The translations under genes were made by a program, and so were the position numbers. The notes under the pieces are model-generated. The model had not been told where the DNA came from. It was given only the letters and a program-made list of their open reading frames with translations, and ran no database searches. This document shows, one piece after another, positions 7,186 to 14,277 of a stretch of DNA of 26,174 nt (its first letter is position 1; each line of letters begins with the position of its first letter). Location: the NCBI GenBank assembly GCA_017889745.1, contig JAGGAG010000015.1, positions 1 through 26,174 of the forward strand, in the 5' to 3' direction. This DNA comes from Gemmatimonadota bacterium (GTDB lineage Bacteria > Gemmatimonadota > Gemmatimonadetes > Gemmatimonadales > GWC2-71-9).

Positions 7186-8466
7186 TCACGCCGTCTGCAG
7201 CGTGCGGTGGCGGCTCGCCACCGGCGGATACAGCGGGAAGGAGCCGGTCATCTCGTGCACCTCGCCCGCCACCCGCGCCAGCGTGGCGTCATCGCGCTGG
7301 GTGAGCGCCTCGTCGATGAGCTGCGCGATGCGGCGGAACTCGGACGTGCCCATGCCGCGCGTGGTCATGGCCGGTGTGCCCAGCCGGATGCCGCTGGTGA
7401 CGAACGGCGACTGCGGGTCGTCGGGGATGGTGTTCTTGTTGACGGTGATGTCCGCCTTGCCCAGCAGCTTCTCGGCTTCCTTGCCGGTGAGCCCCTTGGG
7501 CCGCAGGTCCACGAGCATCAGGTGCGTGTCGGTGCCGCCCGACACGATTGCGAAGCCACGGTCCACCATCGCCTCGGCAAGCACGCGCGCGTTCTCCACT
7601 ACCTGGCGCGAGTAGGCCCGGAAATCCTCGGTGAGCGCCTCGCCGAAGGCCACGGCCTTGGCGGCGATGACGTGCTCGAGCGGCCCGCCCTGCGTGCCCG
7701 GGAACACCGACTTGTCCACGTCCTTGCCCAGTTCGGCGGTGGACAGGATCAGGCCGGCCCGCGGCCCTCGCAGCGTCTTGTGTGTGGTGCTCGTGACGAT
7801 ATGGGCGTGCGGCACCGGCGATGGATACAGGCCCGACGCCACCAGGCCGGCGAAGTGCGCCATGTCCACCAGGAACTTGGCACCGATCTCGTCGGCGATG
7901 GAGCGGAAGGCGGCGAAATCGATGATGCGGGCGTAGGCGCTGCCGCCGGCGATGATGAGCGTGGGACGCTCGCGCAGCGCCTGGTCGCGCACCTGGTCGT
8001 AGTCGATGCGCCCGGTGGATGGATCGACGCCGTAGTGCACCGCCTGCCAGATGCGCCCGCTGTGGTTGACGGCGGCGCCATGCGAAAGGTGCCCGCCATG
8101 CGGCAGCGACATGCCCATGAGCTTCCCGCCGGGCGGCAGCAGCACCATGAAGGCGGCGAAGTTCGCCTGTGCGCCCGAGTGCGGCTGCACGTTGCCGTGC
8201 GGCGCGCCGAAGAGCTGCTTCAGCCGGTCGATGGCGAGTTGCTCCACCTGGTCCACCACCTCGCAGCCGCCGTAGTAGCGCTTCCCCGGGTATCCCTCGG
8301 CATACTTGTTCGTGAGCGGCGTGCCCATGGCGTCGATGACCGCACGGCTCGCGAAGTTCTCGCTCGCGATGAGCTCGAGGCCGTGCTGTTGTCGGCGCAG
8401 CTCCTTGTCGATCAGGCGCGCGACGACGGGATCGGCTTCCCGGAGTGGGGCATTGTGGTCAAGCAT
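7186..8466 (-). CDS. glyA: Serine hydroxymethyltransferase
   Basis: GlyA is a PLP enzyme that interconverts serine and glycine while loading tetrahydrofolate with a one-carbon unit. It has 426 residues, full length. Signature segments include ELIASENFAS (31-40), LTNKYAEGYPGKRYYGG (51-67), HSGAQAN (96-102), the PLP-contact DMAHFAG (201-207) with Asp201 and His204, and the Schiff-base lysine Lys230 in STTHKTLRGPR. The ATG at 8466-8464 lies inside the end of rpiB (8-base overlap), which implies translational coupling. The Minf_1886-family gene follows after 13 bases. No glycine riboswitch or similar leader is possible because of the overlap. Confidence 0.98.
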   Translation of the reverse strand: MLDHNAPLREADPVVARLIDKELRRQQHGLELIASENFASRAVIDAMGTPLTNKYAEGYPGKRYYGGCEVVDQVEQLAIDRLKQLFGAPHGNVQPHSGAQANFAAFMVLLPPGGKLMGMSLPHGGHLSHGAAVNHSGRIWQAVHYGVDPSTGRIDYDQVRDQALRERPTLIIAGGSAYARIIDFAAFRSIADEIGAKFLVDMAHFAGLVASGLYPSPVPHAHIVTSTTHKTLRGPRAGLILSTAELGKDVDKSVFPGTQGGPLEHVIAAKAVAFGEALTEDFRAYSRQVVENARVLAEAMVDRGFAIVSGGTDTHLMLVDLRPKGLTGKEAEKLLGKADITVNKNTIPDDPQSPFVTSGIRLGTPAMTTRGMGTSEFRRIAQLIDEALTQRDDATLARVAGEVHEMTGSFPLYPPVASRHRTLQTA

Positions 8467-8911
8467 TCGGCCTGGGCTCCTGTTCGATCTTCGCGATGCG
8501 CCGGTTGTGGCGGCCTCCCTCGAAGGGAGTCTGGAGCCACGTCCGGAGGATGGTAACTGCTTCTGCTTCCGTCACGAACCGTGCGGGCAGCACGAGAACA
8601 TTAGCGTCATTGTGCGACCGTGCGAGTTCGGCCACTTCCGGCGACCAGACCACGGCGGCACGCACGCCCGGATGCCGGTTTGCGGCGTAGGCCATGCCGA
8701 GTCCCGTGCCGCACAGCAGTATCCCGCGCGCGGCCTCCCCATGTTCGACCTGGGAGGCGACGGCATGCGCAAAGTCTGGATAATCGGTGGACTCGGTGGA
8801 GTGCGTCCCGAGGTCGTCGGGCTGGTACCCCTCAGCGCGGAGTTCGTTGATCAGCTGCTGCTTGAGCGCGAACCCGGCATGGTCCGAGCCGATCGGAATG
8901 CGTTCGGCCAT
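8459..8911 (-). CDS. rpiB: Ribose-5-phosphate isomerase B
   Basis: RpiB interconverts ribose-5-phosphate and ribulose-5-phosphate in the pentose-phosphate pathway. It has 150 residues, the normal length. Family residues visible: GSDHAGF (8-14) with Asp10 and His11, DYPDFA (43-48), the catalytic Cys67 and anion hole in LLCGTGLGM (65-73), AANRHPGVRAA, and the SHNDANVLVLPAR segment (99-111). The C-terminal EGGRHNRRI (131-139) supplies the phosphate-binding His and Arg. It starts 38 bases after the leucine-dehydrogenase-like gene and overlaps glyA by eight bases; rpiB-glyA is a recurrent pair in bacteria. The LacAB-RpiB family also includes galactose-6-phosphate isomerase subunits, but a single gene with the active-site Cys next to glyA favours RpiB. 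Confidence 0.95.
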   Translation of the reverse strand: MAERIPIGSDHAGFALKQQLINELRAEGYQPDDLGTHSTESTDYPDFAHAVASQVEHGEAARGILLCGTGLGMAYAANRHPGVRAAVVWSPEVAELARSHNDANVLVLPARFVTEAEAVTILRTWLQTPFEGGRHNRRIAKIEQEPRPNA

Positions 8912-8949
8912 TGCCCAATGTATGGGAGGCCGTGGGTGCGGTAAAGGCG

Positions 8950-10005
8950 CTATCTTCGCACCGCCCTGAGCGCCCGCACCGCCGCCAGCCGTTCCTCGGC
9001 CAGCCGGTCCGCCGCCTCGGCGGTCGTCACCTTTTCACGCTGGGCGACCTCTACCACCCGCTGCACGGTGTCGTAGATCCCGGCCGCCTTGTGCAGCGCG
9101 CGTTCCTCCGACCAGCCCTCGATCTCGCGGCAGATATTGATCACGCCGCCGCCGTTGGCCACGTAGTCGGGAGTGTAGAACATGCCCCGCTTCTCGACCG
9201 CCGCCGCGTGGCGCGGCTCGGCGAGCTGGTTATTCGCCCCGCCGCAGATGATCTCGACCTTGAGCCGGGGGATGGTCTGGTCGTTGAGCGTGGCACCCAG
9301 CGCGCAGGGTGCGTAGATGTCGGCGGCAACATCGTAGATCGCGTCCAGGCCCACCGCCTCCGCACCGAAATCGGCGGCGAAGCGCTGCACCTTCCCCGCG
9401 TCGATGTCGGTGACGAGGAGCTTAACGCCCTCTTCATGAAGATGACGCGCCAGGTACCGCGCCACCTTGCCCGCCCCCTGCATGGCGACCCGCTTCCCGG
9501 CCAGGCTGTCGTTGCCCCACCGTGCCCTTGCTGCCGCCTTCATCGCCATGTACACGCCGTACCCGGTAACCGGCGACGGGTCACCCGACTGCCCCGGCAG
9601 GCCGGCGACGTGCTTCGTCTCGAAGTGGATAAGCTCCATGTCCGCGGAACTGGTGCCCACGTCAGCCGCCGTGATGTAGCGGCCCCCCAGCGTGTCCACG
9701 AACCGGCCGTGCGCCCGGAAGCAGGCTTCGCGATCGCGCCGCGCCGGGTCACCGATGACTACCGACTTGCCCCCGCCCAGCGGCAGTCCCGCCACCGCCG
9801 ACTTGTAGGTCATGCCGCGGGCGAGCCGCAGCGCGTCCACCAGCGCGTCCTCGATCTTCGCGTAGTTCCAGAGCCGCGTGCCGCCCAGCGCCGGCCCGAG
9901 CGTCGTATCGTGAATGGCCACGATCCCCACATAGTTCGCGCCCGGATCCTGGGAGATGACGAGCTGCTCGTGGCCGAATTCCCTCAGCAGGTCGAACGTA
10001 GTCAT
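8950..10005 (-). CDS. Leu/Glu/Phe/Val dehydrogenase family protein (leucine dehydrogenase-like)
   Basis: This enzyme oxidatively deaminates a branched-chain or aromatic amino acid with NAD. It has 351 residues, matching leucine/valine dehydrogenases rather than the longer glutamate dehydrogenases. The N-terminal catalytic domain has GPALGGTRLW (37-46), Lys68 in MTYKSA, LPLGGGKSVV with catalytic Lys80, and Asp115 in ADVGTSSADM. The C-terminal Rossmann domain has MQGAGKVARYLARHLHEEG (175-193) and an acidic Asp200 closing the second strand, which favours NAD over NADP. Most relatives have Asn where this has Lys180 (GxGN versus GAGK). It follows hbd by three bases and is probably the last gene of the thiolase-CPBP-hbd unit. 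Exact substrate cannot be fixed from sequence. Confidence 0.9.
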   Translation of the reverse strand: MTTFDLLREFGHEQLVISQDPGANYVGIVAIHDTTLGPALGGTRLWNYAKIEDALVDALRLARGMTYKSAVAGLPLGGGKSVVIGDPARRDREACFRAHGRFVDTLGGRYITAADVGTSSADMELIHFETKHVAGLPGQSGDPSPVTGYGVYMAMKAAARARWGNDSLAGKRVAMQGAGKVARYLARHLHEEGVKLLVTDIDAGKVQRFAADFGAEAVGLDAIYDVAADIYAPCALGATLNDQTIPRLKVEIICGGANNQLAEPRHAAAVEKRGMFYTPDYVANGGGVINICREIEGWSEERALHKAAGIYDTVQRVVEVAQREKVTTAEAADRLAEERLAAVRALRAVRR

Positions 10006-10008
10006 GAG

Positions 10009-10857
10009 CTACTTCCTGTAGTCGTGGAAGCCCTTGCCGCTCTTCTTGCCCAGGTCCCCCGCGGCCACCATGCGCCGGAGCAGCGGGCAGGGGCGGTACT
10101 TGTCGTCGCCCAGGCCGCGGTGCAGCACCTCGAGGATGGCGAGGCACACATCGAGCCCGATGAAGTCGGCCAGCGCGAGCGGACCCATGGGGTGCGCCAT
10201 GCCGAGCTTCATGACGGTGTCGATGGCCTCGGGCGTGGCCACGCCTTCCATGACGCAGAAGATCGCCTCGTTGATCATCGGCATCAGCACGCGGTTGGCC
10301 ACGAACCCGGGGTAGTCGTTCACTTCCACCGGTGTCTTGCCCAGGGCACGCGACAGGTCCATCACGGATGCCGTCGTCGCGTCGCTGGTGGCGTGCCCCC
10401 GGATCACTTCAACCAGTTCCATCATCGGCACCGGGTTCATGAAGTGCATCCCGACCACCCTGTCGGGCCGGCCGGTCTTCGCCGCGAGTTCGGTGATCGA
10501 GATGGAGCTGGTGTTGGATGCCAGGATCGCGTCGGGTCCGAGCGCCTTATCGAGTGCCTGGAACACGGCGAACTTCACCTGCGGGTTCTCGCTCACCGCC
10601 TCGAGCGCGATGTCGGCGCCGGCCGCGTCCTGCAGGTCACCGGCGGTGCGGATGCGGGCCAGGGCGGCTTCCACCGCGTCGGCCGGGATCGTCCCCTTCT
10701 TCGCCTGCCGTTCGAGGTTGGCGCGGATCGTCTTGAGCGCCTTGTCCAGCGCGGCGGGCGCGGCGTCGATGAGCGTCACCGACCAGCCGTTCAGCGCGAA
10801 CACGTGCGCGATGCCGTTCCCCATCGTCCCGCCGCCGACCACCGCCGCCTGCTTCAT
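10009..10857 (-). CDS. 3-hydroxybutyryl-CoA dehydrogenase
   Basis: This enzyme interconverts 3-hydroxyacyl-CoA and 3-ketoacyl-CoA with NAD(P). It has 282 residues, the stand-alone HBD length. The N-terminal Rossmann fold starts with VVGGGTMGNGIA (6-17) and ends its second strand in Asp31, suggesting NAD preference. Catalytic residues visible are Ser117 (SNTSS), His138 in MHFMNPVP, Glu150 and Asn188 (FVANRVLMPMINEA). The C-terminal domain contains MGPLALADFIGLD and ends in KSGKGFHDY, as in the family. The ATG overlaps the CPBP stop (ATGA at 10857-10854), and leudh follows three bases after the stop. With the thiolase it can form a two-enzyme acetoacetyl-CoA/3-hydroxybutyryl-CoA module, for synthesis or degradation. 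Confidence 0.95.
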   Translation of the reverse strand: MKQAAVVGGGTMGNGIAHVFALNGWSVTLIDAAPAALDKALKTIRANLERQAKKGTIPADAVEAALARIRTAGDLQDAAGADIALEAVSENPQVKFAVFQALDKALGPDAILASNTSSISITELAAKTGRPDRVVGMHFMNPVPMMELVEVIRGHATSDATTASVMDLSRALGKTPVEVNDYPGFVANRVLMPMINEAIFCVMEGVATPEAIDTVMKLGMAHPMGPLALADFIGLDVCLAILEVLHRGLGDDKYRPCPLLRRMVAAGDLGKKSGKGFHDYRK

Positions 10858-11711
10858 GCCGAGTCATCCTTTCTCACGTAGCGCGCCAGGGCCAGGCAGC
10901 CGGCGCAGAGCACCACCGTGGCCGCGACGCCGCCCTCGGGACCGAAGCTCCCGCCGGTGAGCCACGTAACCGTGCCGGGATCGAAATTGATGAGGGGAAT
11001 GCGAAACGGCAGGCCGCTGACCGGTGCATCGAGGGCCGCGAGCGTGGCGTTCCATCCGAGATGCGCACCCCACGCGGTCCAGATCCCGCCAGGCGCATAG
11101 AAGGCCAGGCTCAGGAAAACCCCCGCGAGCGCCACGTTGCCGATGGCGAGCGGCGTGACGTCGGGATTGAGCCCGTGCGCGAGGCCGAAGATCAGCGACA
11201 TGACGACGATCGCGCTGCCCCGCCCGAAGACGGACGCGAGGAGCACCAGTGGCAGGCCGCGGAACGCGACCTCCTCCGCCAGCGCCGCAGGCGCCAGCAC
11301 CGACGTCGTGAGTCCCACGTTGCGCAGGTAGTCGAGCACGCCCCCCGTGTCCGGAAGCCATCGCGCGCCGCCGAGCGCGACGCCGAGAATCAGCGCCGCG
11401 CCCGCGAGCACCATGGCGCCGAGGAGGCCTCGGCCAAATCCCTTCTCCCTTCCCTGCGATACCCACCCGAGCTGGGCGGGGCTCAGCTTGAGCACTCGGC
11501 GGCCGATCAGCCATGTGAGGAATCCGAACACCGCAAGCTGAGCGACGCCCTGGAGCAGCAGCGCCGTCGAGTTGCCGGTGAGCGCCGCGGTGTCCGGCGC
11601 AGGCGAATAGCGGATGTAGAGAACGAAGGGCAGCGCGGTGAGGAGGAGCCCCGCCGCGAGGTAGACGACGACCCAGCCAACCGCCCGGACGATCGGGCGC
11701 CACCCGGTCAA
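10854..11711 (-). CDS. CPBP family intramembrane metalloprotease (Abi/Rce1-like)
   Basis: This is a 285-residue polytopic membrane protein with about seven to eight hydrophobic segments. The CPBP (CAAX protease and bacteriocin-processing, Abi) signature is complete: Glu146-Glu147-x3-Arg151 in LAEEVAFRGLPL, His179 in FGLAHGLNP, and His217-x3-Asn221 in AHLGWN. Those residues form the metal-site and water-activating dyad in Rce1-like proteases, so the protein is probably catalytically active. The start is a TTG at 11711-11709 that overlaps the thiolase stop (TTGA); the stop overlaps the hbd ATG. The double overlap makes it translationally locked between two soluble acyl-CoA enzymes, although no CPBP substrate is obvious in the window. 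The substrate is unknown. Confidence 0.9.
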   Translation of the reverse strand: MTGWRPIVRAVGWVVVYLAAGLLLTALPFVLYIRYSPAPDTAALTGNSTALLLQGVAQLAVFGFLTWLIGRRVLKLSPAQLGWVSQGREKGFGRGLLGAMVLAGAALILGVALGGARWLPDTGGVLDYLRNVGLTTSVLAPAALAEEVAFRGLPLVLLASVFGRGSAIVVMSLIFGLAHGLNPDVTPLAIGNVALAGVFLSLAFYAPGGIWTAWGAHLGWNATLAALDAPVSGLPFRIPLINFDPGTVTWLTGGSFGPEGGVAATVVLCAGCLALARYVRKDDSA

Positions 11712-12895
11712 ACGCGCTCCACGCTGAGCGCCACCGCGTTGCCGCCGCCGAGGCAGAGGGTGGCGAGGCCGGTCTTCGCGTCGCGCGCGTGCATGCCATA
11801 CAGCAGTGTCGTGAGGACCCGCGCGCCGCTCGCACCGATCGGGTGACCCAGCGCGATGGCGCCGCCGTTCACGTTGACCCGGGCCCAGTCCCAGCCGAGG
11901 CCACGGCCGTTGGCGAGCGCCTGCACCGCAAACGCCTCGTTCGCCTCGATGAGGTCGTAGGCGCCGATGGTGGTGCCAGCCTTCTTCATGAGGTTCTGCA
12001 CCGCCAGGATGGGCGCGAAGAAGAGGTCCTTCGGCTCGCCGCCACCGGTGGCGTAGGCGGTGATCTTCGCCATCGGGGTGAGCCCGTGCGTCCGCGCGAA
12101 GGCGAGGCTCGTCACCACGAGCGCACTGGCACCGTCATTGAGCCCCGGCGCGTTCCCGGCCGTGACCGTCCCCTCCTTCACGAACGCGGGCTTCAGCTTG
12201 GCCAGCGCCTCGAGGCTCGTGTCCTTCCGCGGGCTCTCGTCCCTGCTCACCAGCGTGGGTCCGCCCCGCCCGGGAATCTCGACCGTCACGATCTCGCGGT
12301 CGAACGCGCCCGCTTCCTGCGCCGCGACCGCCTTGCGATGGCTCTGGAAGGCGAACTCGTCCTGGTCCTTCCGGCTCACCCCCGCCTTCGTCGCGGTGTA
12401 CTCCGCGTACTCACCCATGTGATTGCCGCCGAACGAATCCCAGAGTCCGTCGTGGATCATGCCGTCGACCATGGTCTGGTTGCCGGCCTTGATGCCGTTC
12501 CGCATGCCGTAGACATAGTGCGGAGCGGTCGACATCGACTCCTGCCCGCCGGCCACGACGCACGCGCTGTCGCCGGCCCTGATCGACTGCGCGGCCAGCA
12601 TCACCGCCTTGAGCCCCGAGCCGCACACCTTGTTGATGGTGAGCGCCGGCACCGTGCCGGGAATGCCGGCCCCGATCGCTGCCTGCCTGCCCGGTGCCTG
12701 GCCGGTGCCCCCCTGCACCACGTGGCCCATGATGACCTCGTCGATCAGGGCCGCATCGACTCCCGCCCGGCGGACCGCCTCCCGGATGGCGATGGCGCCC
12801 AGCTGGGGGGCCTTAAGTGCTTCCAGGCCGCCAAGATACTTGCCGATCGGTGTGCGGCAGGCGGCGATTATGACCGGTGTGGTGGCGTCGGACAC
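11708..12895 (-). CDS. Acetyl-CoA C-acetyltransferase (thiolase)
   Basis: This thiolase condenses two acetyl-CoA to acetoacetyl-CoA, or cleaves 3-ketoacyl-CoA in reverse. It has 395 residues, the biosynthetic-type length. The nucleophile is Cys91 in NKVCGSGLKA, the acid/base pair is His351 in GGAIALGHPIGASG and Cys381 in LCLGGGNA, and the GGQESMS and NEAFAVQ motifs are present. It starts at GTG 12895-12893. It is the first gene of a minus-strand unit with CPBP protease, hbd and a leucine-dehydrogenase-like gene; a possible promoter lies about 30 bases upstream. Whether the cell uses it for polyhydroxybutyrate, for ketone-body turnover or for branched-chain/fatty-acid breakdown is not resolved here; no phaC or bcd is in the window. 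Confidence 0.95.
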   Translation of the reverse strand: MSDATTPVIIAACRTPIGKYLGGLEALKAPQLGAIAIREAVRRAGVDAALIDEVIMGHVVQGGTGQAPGRQAAIGAGIPGTVPALTINKVCGSGLKAVMLAAQSIRAGDSACVVAGGQESMSTAPHYVYGMRNGIKAGNQTMVDGMIHDGLWDSFGGNHMGEYAEYTATKAGVSRKDQDEFAFQSHRKAVAAQEAGAFDREIVTVEIPGRGGPTLVSRDESPRKDTSLEALAKLKPAFVKEGTVTAGNAPGLNDGASALVVTSLAFARTHGLTPMAKITAYATGGGEPKDLFFAPILAVQNLMKKAGTTIGAYDLIEANEAFAVQALANGRGLGWDWARVNVNGGAIALGHPIGASGARVLTTLLYGMHARDAKTGLATLCLGGGNAVALSVERV

Positions 12896-12925
12896 GGGGC
12901 TCTCGGGGAGTAGGTTACGGGCGCC

Positions 12926-12954
12926 AAGATAGGCGGCCCGGACGGCGGCAGGAA
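12926..12954 (-). promoter_or_regulatory. Possible promoter of the thiolase unit
   Basis: Read on the minus strand, TATCTT (12931-12926) fits a -10 element of the TAnnTT form. It lies about 30 bases upstream of the thiolase GTG. Seventeen bases further upstream is TTCCTG, a weak -35 match. This is the only clear AT-containing hexamer in the spacer. Assignment is by pattern only; no transcription start is known. Confidence 0.3.
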
Positions 12955-12972
12955 GTCGGGAGGCGGGAAGTC
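12951..12972. repeat. Purine-rich short repeats in the divergent spacer
   Basis: The spacer between the divergent thiolase and amidohydrolase genes contains GGAAGTC, GGGAGGC and GGGAAGTC in a row, at a spacing of about 7-8 bases. The last 11 bases (12962-12972, GGCGGGAAGTC) occur in inverted orientation immediately after the amidohydrolase gene (14224-14234). The remainder of the 106-base spacer (12896-13001) holds no visible gene. Confidence 0.6.
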
Positions 12973-13001
12973 ATGCGGAACGTCCAACCGTGTGCCCTCG
13001 T

Positions 13002-14225
13002 ATGGCGCTGTTGTCTTCAGCGTGCCGCCTGCTGCCTGCCGCCCTGATCCTCTGCCTCGGCCCGCCGCAGTACCCCACCGCCGCCTTCATCGATGTTTCC
13101 GTCCTCACCATGGACCAGCCCGGCCTGCTGGAGCACCAGACCGTCATCGCGACGGACGGACGGGTCGTGGCGATCGGGCCCGTGCGGAGCATGCCCGTCC
13201 CCAGCGGCGCGCTCAGGATCAGCGGACGCGGCCGGACGCTCATGCCGGGGCTCATCGACGCCCACGTGCACCTGAAGACCGCCGACGTGCCCGCCTACCT
13301 CGCGAGCGGCATCCTCACCGTGCGCAACATGTGGGGGCATCCCGGCATTACCCGGCTGCAGGCGGAGATCTCCGGCAGCCGCCTCGTCGGTCCCACGATC
13401 TACTCGCTCTCTCCCGGGCTGGATGCATCGCCTCCGTCCTGGCCCTACACCCAGTTCGTCGACGATGCCGCGCAGGCCGACAGCGTGGTCGCGGCGCAGC
13501 AGGCCGCGGGCTGGACCACGATCAAGGTGTACCAGCGGCTGTCCGCCGCGGCGTTCGATTCCATCGTGGCTTCGGTGCGCCGCCGACACCTGTTGTTTGC
13601 GGGACATGTCCCAACCGCGGTGCCGATCCAGCGCGCGCTCACGGTGGGCATGGAATCGATCGAGCACTACACCGGCTATGACCGCGCGGTGAGCCGGAGC
13701 GGCAATCAAGGCACCTTCGGGTGGGCCGACGCCGACACCTCGCGGTTCGGCCCATTGGTGGAGGCGACGGTACGGTCCGGAACCTGGAACTGCCCCACCA
13801 TGGCCATCAATACGATGCTCTCCGCACGCCAGGGACCCGAGGCCCAGCAGCGCGTGGTTCAGAACCGCCGCCTGTTCACAAGAGCCCTGCATGAGCATGG
13901 CGCGCGCCTCGTGGCCGGTACCGATGCCGGCATCGGCTTTACGGCGCCCGGCACCTCGCTGCTCGATGAGCTGATGGAGTTCGTGGCGGCCGGATTCACC
14001 AACTGGGAAGCATTGCGCCTCGCGACGGTGGAGCCCGGGCGCCTGCTGCGCGTGCCTCAGCTCGGCACGATCGCCATCGGCGCACCGGCCGAACTGCTGC
14101 TGCTGAGTGGGAATCCGGCGGATGATCTCGGAGTACTGCGCAAGCCGGTTGGCGTGCTGCTGCACGGCACCTGGATCGACGGGACAGCGCTCGCGAACGC
14201 CGCTCAGCCTGCCTCGCCCCCCTGA
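13002..14225 (+). CDS. Secreted metal-dependent amidohydrolase (imidazolonepropionase/prolidase-like)
   Basis: This is a member of the amidohydrolase superfamily with a two-metal site. From the ATG at 13002 the protein has 407 residues. A signal peptide is likely (MALLSSACRLLPAALILCL, then PPQYPTA). Metal and catalytic residues are all present: HxH in LIDAHVHL (His88, His90), Lys175 in TTIKVY (the usual carboxylated lysine), His202 in FAGHVP, His222 in SIEHYTG and Asp308 in VAGTDAG. The composition (ISGRGRTLMPGLID at the start, VEPGRLLRVP-x-LGTIAIGAPAELLLL near the end) matches the secreted imidazolonepropionase/Xaa-Pro-dipeptidase-like group. An in-frame GTG at 12990 is an alternative start; neither has a clear ribosome site. 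Substrate unknown. It is a solitary plus-strand gene flanked by inverted short repeats. Confidence 0.88.
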   Translation: MALLSSACRLLPAALILCLGPPQYPTAAFIDVSVLTMDQPGLLEHQTVIATDGRVVAIGPVRSMPVPSGALRISGRGRTLMPGLIDAHVHLKTADVPAYLASGILTVRNMWGHPGITRLQAEISGSRLVGPTIYSLSPGLDASPPSWPYTQFVDDAAQADSVVAAQQAAGWTTIKVYQRLSAAAFDSIVASVRRRHLLFAGHVPTAVPIQRALTVGMESIEHYTGYDRAVSRSGNQGTFGWADADTSRFGPLVEATVRSGTWNCPTMAINTMLSARQGPEAQQRVVQNRRLFTRALHEHGARLVAGTDAGIGFTAPGTSLLDELMEFVAAGFTNWEALRLATVEPGRLLRVPQLGTIAIGAPAELLLLSGNPADDLGVLRKPVGVLLHGTWIDGTALANAAQPASPP

Positions 14226-14277
14226 CTTCCCGCCGCGCCGCGCCCACCGCTCACTGCTCACCGCTTACCGCTTACCG
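14224..14277. repeat. Heptamer repeat tract between convergent genes
   Basis: Starting in the stop codon of the amidohydrolase, the plus strand runs GACTTCC, CGCCGCG and CCGCGCC, then a clean period-7 array CACCGCT, CACTGCT, CACCGCT, TACCGCT, TACCGCC. Read on the minus strand the array is GGTAAGC, GGTAAGC, GGTGAGC, AGTGAGC, GGTGGGC, the same RGTRARC consensus as the repeat at 6448-6535. The last units lie inside the permease gene: they encode its final residues Ala-Val-Ser-Gly-Lys-Arg and its TGA stop (14260-14258). Confidence 0.75.

Noticed and set aside
8948..8960. CTATCTTCGC on the plus strand, resembling a -10 element
   Set aside because: It lies over the end of the leucine-dehydrogenase-like gene and no plus-strand gene follows; it reflects the last codons and stop on the other strand.
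8911..10881. 656-codon plus-strand open frame opposite leudh and hbd
   Set aside because: Composition is Arg/His/Val-rich and lacks any domain; it is the mirror of conserved dehydrogenase genes.
12973..12990. ATG at 12973 as an upstream start for the amidohydrolase
   Set aside because: It is out of frame with the gene (17 bases from the in-frame GTG).
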